From the NCBI GenBank assembly GCA_023231475.1, contig JALJEE010002829.1, positions 1 through 48,545 on the forward strand: a stretch of DNA of 48,545 nt, read 5' to 3'. A program made the position numbers and the translations under genes. Below the pieces are notes generated by a model, which saw only the letters and a list, made by a program, of their open reading frames with translations, searched no databases and was not told where the DNA came from. This document shows positions 1-10,612 of this stretch, piece by piece (position 1 is the first letter of the stretch; each line of letters begins with the position of its first letter). The DNA comes from Seison nebaliae. Taxonomy: Eukaryota > Rotifera > Pararotatoria > Seisonacea > Seisonidae.

Positions 1-1639
1 CGACGATGTCCAAATCATTTTTTTGTTATCTGCGGCGCCTATCTTTCCTTTTTGTTTTTTTGGCACTTTCTTTTATGTTTTCAATAATACTTTCCTTCCT
101 AGCAAATTGAAACGCCAACGGACACAAAAGAAAATATGGGAAAACCGTATGCTGATGAGGAGGATCGTCAGAAAATGTGGTTTATGTTAATTTCTGGTAA
201 GATCCCTCAGATATGCATACGGTTCCGTATATACCCTAAGGGCGTTTCGAATTTGCTCTTTATTATTTTTTCTCTTTTGCTTTTCACTTTCTTTACTTTT
301 CTTACTACTACTCTCTCTTTTCCTGCTACTACTCTGACTTGTTCTGTCAATATTCTTACTTGTCTGGTGAGTACTCTTACTTGTTGGGTCACTAATGTTA
401 CTTGTTCTGTTACTACTCTTACTTGTCTACTTCACTTACGTTACCGCTACTTTACTTACGTAGTAATATATTACTCGTTTTTTTACTAATATGTTCATAT
501 AGTTTATGAGCTAAACCTATACCTGTACTTTTATTATTCTCAAAACAGTTCTAGTCAATAAATATGATGGAGATGTTTCGTTACAAATACTCCAGATCCA
601 AAAATATCGGATCCAGATTAAATATAGATATTAACAATTAAGTAGAACTGAAGGATATTATGTGAATTATTTCCATTTCTTATATTTGAATATGGAAATC
701 AAATGGAATCCTGTTTTTTCCCGACATTATATTCAGACATTATAATCATATAAGATGTGCTACATAAAATTGTGATCTTTATTCTGTGATCTACAAAATA
801 TGGAGAGTCACTCTAACAATAAACAATGTGTAGAATATAATATCATTTAACTTGTTAAACATTTGAATAAATTTTAAAAACATTATCTTCATTTTCTTAT
901 GATTCACGATAAATCGTTTGTTTTTATTTATTTATAATTATATTGAAGAAGAAAAGAAAGAAAAAGGAGGAAAGAAGGTAGTCGGTCTTTTCCTCACATA
1001 TAAAATTTTTGACATTTTCTGCCATTTTCATAAAAAGTCCATAGCGAAAAAGAACATAATAAAAGATAATAAAATAAGCCGAGGGACGATGTTGGTGTAA
1101 GTTCGGTCCATTCTGTGGAATGGGCTGTTGGCGACGAATATTAGCGAATCTAGTAAGTAAAACGGATAGGATAAGTGAAGAGAAAATACGAATTCGAATT
1201 AACAATGGAAGATAGTTCGATCGTGTTGCGAATGAAAATGATGCTCGTACTAATTTATTTCGGATGTGATTGAGTGAGACGGACGCCACCATTACGTGGT
1301 TTTTACTTTCTTGTTTTCACAGCTGTAATCGTTTCGAACCTTCCGCCGCAGTTATTTATTATCATGCATAGATGGAAAGACACAGATATAATTATTTGAT
1401 GATATTTGAGTCGTTCCACATGATTTGTAGTCATGATTTATAAAGTTGTTGAATGAAATAACTCACAAATGAAGAAAAAAGTTAATTTCTGATTTGTTTG
1501 TAGGTAATTGGATGGGCGTAGTTTGTGGTGGCTTTATTGAATACTTTAAATAAGTTACTCTGAAAGAAAAAATGAAATAAAACTCTACTACTTTTGAAAA
1601 GAAGCTTTAACTTTTTAAATAATATCTAAAAACCGGAAT
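1..1639. other. AT-rich region without a confident gene
   Basis: Apart from the minisatellite near position 307 I see no recognisable gene here. A 117-codon plus-strand frame (136-489) is open only because it crosses the 21-bp repeat. A 122-codon minus-strand frame (924-1292) has a Phe/Ile-rich end translated from simple AT sequence and matches nothing I know. The last part (about 1400-1639) is the likely 5' flank of the GINS3 gene; no defined promoter element was recognised. Confidence 0.5.
307..432. repeat. 21-bp tandem minisatellite, about six diverged copies
   Basis: Units start at about 307, 328, 349, 370, 391 and 412. Each is built on a core like actcttacttgttctgtc, with roughly two to six differences between copies. 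Because 21 is a multiple of 3, both strands stay open: plus reads heptads of the type T-T-L-T-C-x-V, and minus reads heptads such as QVRVLTR with hydrophobic residues spaced like the a and d positions of a coiled coil. The first unit (307-327) is the most diverged. No flanking gene was recognised, so it may be plain minisatellite DNA. Confidence 0.75.
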
Positions 1640-2254
1640 ATGATTCTTCCTGATTATGATATGAATGAAGAAGATGAGATTCTGAATGAGAAATATCTCT
1701 CAATTAGGAATTTCCTCGTGTGTCAGGAGAAGATTCCTTGTGAATTGACTGAAACAATTTTATCTTTAAAAGAAAGTTCGATATTATGTCGTGGAGAGGA
1801 ATTGAATGAATTAATGTTTGAGAGTGGCACGAAATTAAATATAAATTTGTGGTTATTACAAATGGTGAAAGATGAGGATCGTGAATCTATTCAAATAGAA
1901 ATGCCGACATCATATCGTCAACGAGTTTTGGAAGTCCTTCACGCCGACGCTAAATGTGTAGATTTCAGTCAACTGACTATATTTTTTTATGATTTATTGA
2001 TCGAATTGGCTCAATTCAGATTTGTCAGTTATAAGACTATTGTTACTATTATTTTAGAAGCGTTCCGATCGAGATTTCATTTGATCATGAATGAATCTCT
2101 ACATACAGCTGATGGTAGTCTAATGGCAAATGAAGATTTAGTTCGAAAGTTTTGTTCGAATGAAAAACAATTGTTTATGAGTGGGAAATATTCGGCCGAA
2201 CATTTCCTACATTGGCTTCTTCACCAACAGAAAACTATTCGATCTTATACATAA
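1640..2254 (+). CDS. GINS3: GINS complex subunit 3 (Psf3)
   Basis: Psf3 is one of four subunits of GINS, which with Cdc45 and MCM2-7 forms the CMG replicative helicase in the nucleus. The 204-residue product has the length expected of the family and aligns from end to end from memory with human GINS3. The shared features are the N-terminal beta segment (YLSIRNFLVCQEKIPC), the G-T-K-L-N-I-N-L-W-L motif (about residues 62-72), the 'IEMPTSYRQRVLEVLHADAK' stretch (about 87-106) and the helical core ending near residue 195. It is a single exon starting at the first in-frame ATG, preceded by an AT-rich leader. An AATAAA-like signal lies near 2391. The minus-strand gene downstream ends only about 190 bases away, so the two are convergent. 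Confidence 0.9.
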   Translation: MILPDYDMNEEDEILNEKYLSIRNFLVCQEKIPCELTETILSLKESSILCRGEELNELMFESGTKLNINLWLLQMVKDEDRESIQIEMPTSYRQRVLEVLHADAKCVDFSQLTIFFYDLLIELAQFRFVSYKTIVTIILEAFRSRFHLIMNESLHTADGSLMANEDLVRKFCSNEKQLFMSGKYSAEHFLHWLLHQQKTIRSYT

Positions 2255-2443
2255 GTATATTTCAGAAAAAAATTCCATTATTTTTATAAAAGAAAAATTT
2301 TTTTTTAAATTTTCTTTTATTTTTCAGAAAAAAAACGAAATGAAATTTTTATGTTTGAACAAAAAATATAAAAGAAAAGAAAACAGTTTAAAATAAATAA
2401 TTAAATTTCTCTTTTGGATAATTTCTTTTGATCAGCTCACCGT

Positions 2444-5400
2444 TTAATCCGTCGTCATTTCCCACTCATTTTCCATTTTTTCAGATTTACATTTTTGGAA
2501 AAGTTGAGTTAATTGTTTGACATTGGTTAAAGTGGAGGGCATTCGAACTTTCTTCGTAACGAGAGAATTTTTCTTGAAATCATTTTCTTTTTGCTTTGCT
2601 AAATATTTCTTCCGAATATCGGCGACTTTCGACGAATCTTTACAATACATCGATTGTGATAAATGAGAAGTGTTTGTCATTTGTAAATTATCGAACATAT
2701 TCACGTTTTTGCATCTCTGTATAGAATGCCGACGAAGTGGGTTCTTATTAATATGTTTCGTATTGGTTTTTTCTAAATTATTCTCCATCACATTTGATGA
2801 TGTTGATGGAATGGTGGCAGTTGAGGTATTATTCATTAATGTCATTTTTTTGGATCGGACTGATGTTGAAAATTTGTTGGATTGTTCGAATGTTAATTTA
2901 GGTTTTTCCGAATAAGGTGGTTCGGGTAACGAGTGAACTAACGACACCATACTAGAGTGAGTGGGTAATTTTCTTCCACTACTGTTCGTATAACGTAACT
3001 TGGAAGGAAATTGAGGATTGTCTTGACGAAACGTTGTACTTCGACTATATAACATGTTATTGGGACATTTAACGGAGAAGAACTTTGATTTATTATTACG
3101 ACCATTCGTTAGTAGGAGAGTATTAACTGTTATATCATTGTTGGATTGAGTAGAAATGATGGTGGCCGTTGTAGTTGTGAGATAGGAAGAGATGGTTGAA
3201 ATGATGATTGTAGTATTCGGTTTCAAATGATTATATAACGATGTCGCCGTCGAACAATTAATTTTGGAAGTATTCACTTTTAAATAATCGAGTTTATTCG
3301 TCGAATTCACAGAAGATTCTTCAAAGAATTTCGATTTCAATTGAGAAATAGTTTTATTCGTCGATAAATGTTTCTGGATGATGTTATCGTTCTTTTTATG
3401 AACGTATTCCTTTTGTAATTGCAATCGTTCATAACCATTAATTCGATCGAGAACACTACAATTGCCGATGGAGAATCTTTTGTATTTATAGGAGGGAGTG
3501 GTAGTCGATGGTGGTGGTGGTGGTGGTGGTTGTAATAAAATTTCGTGTTTAATTTTCGTTGAATTTATAAAATATTTTTCTTTTTTATTATTATATTGAA
3601 CTTTCCCTTTCTCTTGATCATCTTCTCTCTGATTTGTTGGAACTATTTTCTTGGTAGCAACAACTCTCGCTATCGGTCGAACAGGTTTTTCGACGGTTTT
3701 ATTAAAATTAATTTCTTTCGTATTCACAATGAGATTTTCTGTTTCTTTGAAAAATTTTTGATCGTTATTTGAACTCGTATCATTATCGGATGAAAGGATG
3801 GATAAGACACTACTATGTGTAGAAATGGAAGGTGAAGTGATGGTAGTTTGGTTACATTTGATTGATTTGCACATTCTTTCCGAATCATTTTCTTTATAAT
3901 TTTCCGACGAATATTGAATACTTGATGTGGAATTGGCTTCCAATCTTTTCATCGCCTTCAACAGCTGATATGAGAGACATGTTAACGGATGATTTTTCTG
4001 ATGATTAATTGCCATTTTTTCGAAATGATTCGTTGTCAATTCATTCGAATTCATTTTCATTTCATCATTTTTCGAGTAGTTATTTATCAAATAATTATCT
4101 TCATAACATTTCATATCATATGACTTATTATAAGACTTATTAGAATCATTACCTGAATCATATTTATTATCAGTTGACAATCGTCTCTTTTCGAATGCAT
4201 ATCGATTATAATCGAAATTATCCAAATTTCTTGAATGATCTTCATCTGTCACATTTGTAGTACGACGAATTGATGATGGTAAAGTTGAAATAGATGTCAA
4301 TGATTCAGATTCGAGATTCATATTTCGATTTATCTTATGATTCGAATCATATCGATCATTCGTCTCTCCAGAATCTTTTTCCAATTCGAATGGCGAATCT
4401 TTCACCATCATCATGGGAATATTACTGTCACTACTAACGTCACTTGTATTCGTTTCGGGTGTTATATCATCAATTGATCGTAACGTTGAATCTTGTACCA
4501 TGATTAATGTGGTGGCGGTTATAGGAACGTCATCAACATCATCTTTTATTGATGATCGATTATCATATGAACATTCGTATTTGGCATCCGATTCATTCAA
4601 ATCAAAACTATCCTTCATTACTGATGAATTATCTAAAAGATTATTTTCATTAACTAATTGACTGTGATTTGGTGAGACATTCACATTCGTTTTTACGTCA
4701 TCGAATTCGGTTTTGTGGATGGAATTTATTGATATATTACTCTGCGTATCTGACGTCGATATGATACTGTTATTTTGAATGGATTTCTTTCCTGATGTTA
4801 TCATTCGATTTAATGTATTACTTAATTCCTTCAACTCATTAAACGACGTTGTCTTCTCCTTATTAGGAACATTCAACTCGGTATTGACTCCCATTTCGCC
4901 CTCAATTTTATTTAAAAAATTTCCACATTTTTCATCATTTTCTATTTTTTCCGATTCTGATAATGAATCATTCCGTCCGTTTCTTAACAATTCATCTCGT
5001 CTTTCTTCTTCGTCTCGCGTCTCCTCATCATCTTTCATAAAAATCGTTGTTATTCCAGTCGGTGTCTCTTGTCGTAAATTCTTTCCATTTTCCATAAAAT
5101 CATTCGAATTTCCATCAATTTTTTCATCACTCTCTAAATTTATCTTTGGATCAGATGATTCTTCTGTCTTTCGATGCACAATCGAATTTTTTAGTTTGAT
5201 CGGTAATTTACTCTTTGGCTTCAACTTCTCTACGACTTTCTCACTCGTCACATTTTTGGACATCGGTTGGGGTATCTTCGATTTCTGATGGTGACATTGA
5301 GATCGTCGATTAAATGATTGAAAGATATTATCATAATTTCTCGAACGTTCTTTCGATTTCGTTTTCAAATTCTGATTATCATTTTTCCCATTTTTCGACG

Positions 5401-5599
5401 ATTTCTCATTCACCGTCGTCGAGTTCAACGATGGTATTAGAGAATACTGTTTATCTCTTTTATATCTGTTGTTATTGTTGTTTGGTTGATTGTTGATTCT
5501 AGGACTCCGATAAGGAGCGATAGAATGCAGACGAGAGAGTAGAACTACATTATGCGAGTTGATGTCGTTTGATGAGTTTTGAGGTAAATAATTTTTCAT
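2444..5599 (-). CDS. Large low-complexity hypothetical protein, 1051 aa
   Basis: I do not recognise this protein. It is one uninterrupted 3.2-kb exon, strikingly long for this window where other genes are cut by small introns. The sequence is rich in Asn, Ser, Asp and Lys and looks mostly disordered, with no membrane segment or signal peptide. Visible landmarks are an Asn run near residues 39-43, basic Pro-containing segments around 105-140 (KSKIPQPMSK, KPKSKLPIKLK), a seven-proline tract in the middle, a segment with GRKLPTHSS and LPEPPYSEK, and a basic C-terminal 90 residues with likely helix (VADIRKKYLAKQKE). The SKIPxP and KLPxK motifs recall microtubule- or cytoskeleton-associated proteins, but that is speculation. 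The ATG at 5599 is the first in frame; more exons are possible. Confidence 0.65.
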   Translation of the reverse strand: MKNYLPQNSSNDINSHNVVLLSRLHSIAPYRSPRINNQPNNNNNRYKRDKQYSLIPSLNSTTVNEKSSKNGKNDNQNLKTKSKERSRNYDNIFQSFNRRSQCHHQKSKIPQPMSKNVTSEKVVEKLKPKSKLPIKLKNSIVHRKTEESSDPKINLESDEKIDGNSNDFMENGKNLRQETPTGITTIFMKDDEETRDEEERRDELLRNGRNDSLSESEKIENDEKCGNFLNKIEGEMGVNTELNVPNKEKTTSFNELKELSNTLNRMITSGKKSIQNNSIISTSDTQSNISINSIHKTEFDDVKTNVNVSPNHSQLVNENNLLDNSSVMKDSFDLNESDAKYECSYDNRSSIKDDVDDVPITATTLIMVQDSTLRSIDDITPETNTSDVSSDSNIPMMMVKDSPFELEKDSGETNDRYDSNHKINRNMNLESESLTSISTLPSSIRRTTNVTDEDHSRNLDNFDYNRYAFEKRRLSTDNKYDSGNDSNKSYNKSYDMKCYEDNYLINNYSKNDEMKMNSNELTTNHFEKMAINHQKNHPLTCLSYQLLKAMKRLEANSTSSIQYSSENYKENDSERMCKSIKCNQTTITSPSISTHSSVLSILSSDNDTSSNNDQKFFKETENLIVNTKEINFNKTVEKPVRPIARVVATKKIVPTNQREDDQEKGKVQYNNKKEKYFINSTKIKHEILLQPPPPPPPSTTTPSYKYKRFSIGNCSVLDRINGYERLQLQKEYVHKKNDNIIQKHLSTNKTISQLKSKFFEESSVNSTNKLDYLKVNTSKINCSTATSLYNHLKPNTTIIISTISSYLTTTTATIISTQSNNDITVNTLLLTNGRNNKSKFFSVKCPNNMLYSRSTTFRQDNPQFPSKLRYTNSSGRKLPTHSSMVSLVHSLPEPPYSEKPKLTFEQSNKFSTSVRSKKMTLMNNTSTATIPSTSSNVMENNLEKTNTKHINKNPLRRHSIQRCKNVNMFDNLQMTNTSHLSQSMYCKDSSKVADIRKKYLAKQKENDFKKNSLVTKKVRMPSTLTNVKQLTQLFQKCKSEKMENEWEMTTD

Positions 5600-5659
5600 T
5601 CGATAATTTCTTGCACTTTCCCAATAAACTGGTTACATGAAATAATTGGAGATGCGGGA

Positions 5660-5974
5660 ATGTTGCAGGTTTCGTTTCTGCTGAACTTTGCTGGAAATAA
5701 TAATGTAAATAAATTTAAAGTTTATTTAATTAATCGGAAATTTGTTGGACGGAGAAATGAACGCGGAAAGAAATTTTATGTAGAAGACGAAAACTATTTA
5801 TCGATATTGTTTCGTGTATCAACAGATAGATTAAAAGAAAAGAAAGAAATGCGAAGACAGAAGCGATTAAGAGACTATAAAAAAAACGTGAAAATAATTT
5901 CACTCATTCTTTCTAATTTGACAAATGAATTTGAAAGAACGCGGATGTGTTCACGTAAAACTTCTCTCCTTTGA
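5660..5974 (+). CDS. Possible small basic protein, uncertain
   Basis: A 104-codon ATG frame begins 61 bases from the divergently oriented 1051-residue gene. The middle (about residues 35-85) is very rich in Lys, Arg and Glu (for example RLKEKKEMRRQKRLRDYKK) and would form a charged helix; no family is recognised. The divergent arrangement would suit a shared promoter. It may equally be a chance frame in purine-rich DNA or one exon of a longer gene. Confidence 0.25.
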   Translation: MLQVSFLLNFAGNNNVNKFKVYLINRKFVGRRNERGKKFYVEDENYLSILFRVSTDRLKEKKEMRRQKRLRDYKKNVKIISLILSNLTNEFERTRMCSRKTSLL

Positions 5975-7780
5975 GGAAGCACAAAACTAACACAAACGAA
6001 AAGATACTTTTTTCTTGATGACAACCACAACGCACATCTTTTTTCCATTACGTAACATTTGAACGACTAAACTTCAAAATATACTAACAAAATTAGAACG
6101 CAATTTATCATAATAGTGAAGTGAATGAATAGATAAATGAATTAAAAAATTAATAAACGATATAAAAAATTTGTAAGAGAAGAAGAACAGTTATAATATT
6201 GATGGATGAATATCTGAATAATTTCATCAATTAAACTTCTTTGGGTGTATGTCTTATGTCGATTGTTTCCAAAGCAATCATTCAAATTTCAGTTCTAGAA
6301 ATGAAGCCATGAAAAGTGTGGACAAAACTCCACAAACATTTCAAAGTTTTACGAGTACTTCCAAAAGAATTGTTGAAAAAAAACTTTTTGTTCGACATAT
6401 TTCATTAAAAAAGGAAATGTTAAATAACTTAAGTTAGTTTCAATAAGTGGTAAAATACTCTAGCTAGTTAATAACAGATGTCAATCGGTTTGAAAGCATT
6501 CTTCCAAAACCATGCGCGAATGATGAACAAGACTTCAATTGCAATTCACTCGTTCATTCTCAATCATACAAGAATTTTAAGGGGTAAGCGGACTATGATG
6601 GACGTGTCGTATTTTAATTAATTTACCAACTTCACCACTTCGCTGTATATTGGGAAAAATATTGAACAAGTAGTATATTGAGATGAGAAATGATAAGAGA
6701 TTGTCAAAAAAGTGCGTTGACGTGAGAGAATTTCGAAGATGTTACATCCTAGATATCTGAGAACAATAGTCTGTTTGTTTCATAAAGTTTATTGGGAATT
6801 TCCCTAATACCTAATTCATATTTATCTCCTTCTTCCCGTCGATATATGTAAATCCTGAAGAAGAATCTACTAAAGGATATAGTGAATTATCGACTCACAC
6901 ACAGAGAGGTGAAGAGTACAATTTGGGTGTAAGGAGGAGGTATTACAATTTGGAGAATCATTAAAGGTTAGATGTACATAGGAAAAACATTCTCATTCAA
7001 AACTCTAACCCGTTCGGGTTCGATCGTTTCTTTTTAATTAAATGACATTCACTCACTTATTTCACCAAGAACCGAGTGACAAATAGTGCTGTTCAAACGA
7101 ACATGAACAAAAATGGACTGTTCTCGAATATAATTTTGATGTCTGGTTTTTGAAAATCAGTTGAACGAGAACGAAATAAATTGTTCTTATCAATACCGCT
7201 CGAACGAAAGTTCTCATTTCGTTCGCGAACGCTTTCTATAAAAATTTTATAAAAATTTTACAAAATTTCCCAGAAAAGATAAAAAATGAATCAAATGACA
7301 TGTATACAGTGACAGTTTGGACAGTTATGAAAATATTTTTATTTACAAAATGAATGAAGATAATAATGAAGAAAATTTTAGTCGGTTTATCACTGACAAA
7401 CCGGCCAACTGAATGCAAATAAACCGAACTTTCCGATGTGTAAAATATCCGGAGTGTCATCGATTTGTTTAAATTCACATAAAAAGAATCTTCTTTTATG
7501 AGAGAGAAGTTAAAAGGTTTTCTATATCTCATTAATCTTAATAAACTGATGATGATGATGATTTTAAAGGAATTTGTAATTTTTTTTTCTTCAATGTTAA
7601 TTACAGATCATTTTTTGTTACCAGTTTTAAGATAATCGAATTCTGAACACTTTTTCATTCGTTTTGACGTCATCACTTCCTCATTTTTATCACCTACCAA
7701 ATTTGAATTATTAAGATCGAATATAATTGTCATATAATTTTGAAGAAAATCGAATAATATTCATGAAAAAAAGGTTATCA
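5975..7780. other. Intergenic, no confident gene; inverted GTTCG-type repeats
   Basis: No convincing coding region was found. Around 7009-7024 there is a perfect short palindrome (AACCCG-TT-CGGGTT). Around 7090-7230 the DNA is crowded with short GAACG/CGTTC inverted motifs, starting with a 'tagtgctgttcaaacgaac' string. Around 7383-7403 a CGGTTT...AAACCG hairpin occurs. These look like remnants of a small non-autonomous DNA transposon, but no matching terminal repeat or target-site duplication could be paired. A short coding-looking stretch on the minus strand near 7600-7690 could be a last exon of the neighbouring GEF gene. Confidence 0.4.
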
Positions 7781-10464
7781 TTAAATCGACAAATCATCTC
7801 CTTCCATAAGGAAAGAGTTGAGACAATTCGTATGTAATTGAGTTGAACAATGGCTGCAATTATATCCTTGCGTCATCATTCCACTAGTAGAATGAGAATT
7901 ATTAGTAATAAATAGATGAGATGTACTAGATATGACAAACATTAATAAACGTCCGCAAAACTTACATAATTGACCGACCTCCAATGTTTCCAAAATGAAT
8001 CGATGTTTATCACTCGTCGTATTGGTTGGACAGGTTCTGGTTCTATACAAATCATTAATCATCTTTTCCGATGGTAATTGGATAACTTAGTCGATATGAA
8101 GATATCGTACCAATTGAGACACTCGTCTTCAGTTTTGAATGATAATTTCATCTTTCTTTCTTTACTCTTCATTCGAATGTGTAGATATAATTTAAATGGA
8201 TAATCATCATTCTTCATTTCCACAATACTGAAACGACAATTTTCCATATCGATCTTGATCGATTTGTTCTGAATTTCCATTAGGCAAATTAGGAAGAAAT
8301 CAAACCGTAAATATAACCTCAACATCTTTCAAAACGATACATCTCTCAAATAGACAAATATCACTGAAATTTGATTTTCATTTAAAAATTTCTCAACAAA
8401 AACTCTCTAACTTTTTCTTCGATTTCTCTACCGATCCTTTTTTCACCAATTTCCCGAACGATTTTATAAACTGTTTCAAACACATTTCTCAACCAATTTA
8501 CTCGTAAAATTTATAACATCCGGGTCTTGTGTATATCGACTTAAAATGTCTGCCGATTCCTGAAAATTTTTTCGATCCACCAAATATTCATCGATATGTC
8601 GTGTGACATCCTTATAATTATGATGGAAATTAAGAAACTGATTTTCCAAAAAAAAACCTTCAATAAATGTGACGTTTTCAGCAAATGAACGTTCTCGTAA
8701 TCGACTAAACAATTTGACAAGAAATTTTGTAAATTCTTCGAAACATATTTTTTTACCGTTTTTTTTAAATTTAAAATTTTTTAAGTTTAACTTTAATAAT
8801 TTGGAGGTATTTCGAAAGGCGACCGATCGGTTGTCTTAATATCGATAAAAAATGAACAACTGGTGATATTTTGCTTTTGGGTTTATGTTTCTAAAACATT
8901 ATTGTGAATCGTGGTAATGGATAAATGTAAACTTTGATTATATATCTGATTTTCCTCATTTTAACTAACTCGTTAATTTTGTGTTTCCATTGGGAATGAT
9001 TGGCCGTGTAAATGTCGTAGTTGAGGAACCAGGTCCAATTAGCAGTGAAGACGGAACAGAACTTCTTTATCACTTTCTCCATATTCTTCAGATTATGACC
9101 GGACGTATCGATTATCGATTTTTTATCAATGACAAATTGTTTGAGATCGACATGTAATTTCTCGTGAAACATTTGAATATCTTGGATATTTTGGAAGATG
9201 ATTGGAATAATTTTTAGCTTATCCGATTTCAAATTCTCTCGAACATCATCCATCACTTTCACCAGATAATGGAGTGATGATAAATAATCGTTTTCATTCT
9301 CAATAAAATTTTGAATTTCATTATCAATTTTTATCATTGACAAACGGAAATTCCTTTTCATAATTGATATTTCATCAATTGATTACAAAAGATCTTTAAA
9401 ATTATCGAATTGAATCTCTAACTCTTTATTGACGATTTTTCCTTCGACATTTTTATTTCTCCGACAATCTTTCTTAAGTTTATCGTCGTCGATCATATTA
9501 TCATTATACGTCTCATCAGCTTGATAGAGATCTTCGTAGAAATTGAGATCTTCCGAATTGCTGAATTGAGTTGGCTCATCCGAACAAGAAACAGATATTT
9601 GTTGGAAAATGTTCTGAGAAGAATACAATTTAATCAAAATTGTACAAAAATGGAAATGAAACTTTAAAGAAACTAATTGTCAACATGATCGTTTGTCGAA
9701 TATTGAAACCATCATTCTCATCATATTCCATATAGATCTCTTCAAATTTCTTCTCAATCATCAAATATTATAAAACCATAAAATGGAAAATGAGAACCGT
9801 GAGAAAAGAGAAATATGTTCTCAAATGTGTCATACTAATATTCATTGTACCGTCAAAAAAATCGACAAATTTATCGAATTCTTCCTACGAAAATAAATTG
9901 GAAGATGAAAAAAAGGAGAAGGGAAAACATCTTCGTTTCCTTGATATTGTTTTAATTGGAGAATGTTGATGAAATAAATTTCATACGATTGTAAATTGGC
10001 AATTGAATTGTTGAATATTCGGAAGATACTTTGGATGGACATACAAATGATCTCTTTATCACTATAACTTTCATAAGTCAATTCTTCCAGATCGAACAAT
10101 TGTTTCGCAATCGTCGAATGAAGTAATTGGAGATTGGCAATACTTTCCAAAATTTTCTTGACATAATGATAAATTTTATTGTTCGATTGAAAATAATTGT
10201 CGCGTTTGACAATCGAATTCAATTCCTGAAGATAATTCGATTCGATTGTACATAATCGACGAATTATCGATTGAATATAATCGGGAGTAATTTTCAAATT
10301 TCTTCGAGGGAGTTGTAGAGATGAATGGAATAATTTTCTAACTCAACTTCATTTCCCTTACTCAATTCGCCTGTATCAAGTATAATTTCACATTTATCTG
10401 TGTAAGTTTCGCTAGTCGTCTTCTCGTCCACATCAACTATACAATATAAATTATCTTTCTTCAT
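7781..10464 (-). CDS. Vav-like Rho guanine-nucleotide exchange factor (DH-PH-C1)
   Basis: This is a multi-exon gene whose 5' end is not firmly placed. Vav-family GEFs activate Rac/Rho at the membrane. Reading 5' to 3': a helical segment resembling the start of a DH domain (about 10297-9880); an acidic, Tyr-containing stretch (NFYEDLYQADETYND, about 9550) like Vav's inhibitory region; a DH domain (9353-8930) with Vav-like IIFQNIQDIQMFHEKL; a CR3-like motif RQPIGRLSKYLQIIK near 8830; a PH domain (about 8475-8087) with ICLFERCIVLKDVE and a terminal Trp helix; and a C1 zinc finger (8042-7781). The C1 spacing is H-x12-C-x2-C-x13-C-x2-C-x4-H-x2-C, but the last family Cys is not seen in this exon. 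Introns of 33 (9354-9386), 44 (8043-8086) and 57 nt (7884-7940) are clear. No CH, SH2 or SH3 domain was found. Several DH exon joins remain unresolved. Confidence 0.6.
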
Positions 10465-10612
10465 TTAATCAGTTCAATTCAAATTATTCTCCTCATCATT
10501 TTATGATGATATCATTATTTATTTACTTCTCATCTGTCAATCATTAGATGGTGGACAATGAAATTTATGCTGATAATACAAGTTGTGCAAAAGTTTATTT
10601 TATTTATTCTAA

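Noticed and set aside
924-1292. 122-codon minus-strand frame
   Set aside because: Its C-terminal third is translated from simple A/T-rich sequence, and nothing in it resembles a protein domain.
2181-2396. 71-codon plus frame overlapping the 3' end of GINS3
   Set aside because: It is an out-of-frame shadow of GINS3 continuing into A-rich 3' UTR sequence.
4413-5496. Plus-strand frames antisense to the 1051-residue gene (82, 169 and 60 codons)
   Set aside because: They are the Ser/Phe-rich complement of an Asp/Asn/Lys-rich coding exon, as expected of shadows.
7005-7030. AACCCGTTCGGGTTCGATC string resembling a tRNA T-arm
   Set aside because: It is a simple palindrome; the flanking sequence cannot form the other tRNA arms.
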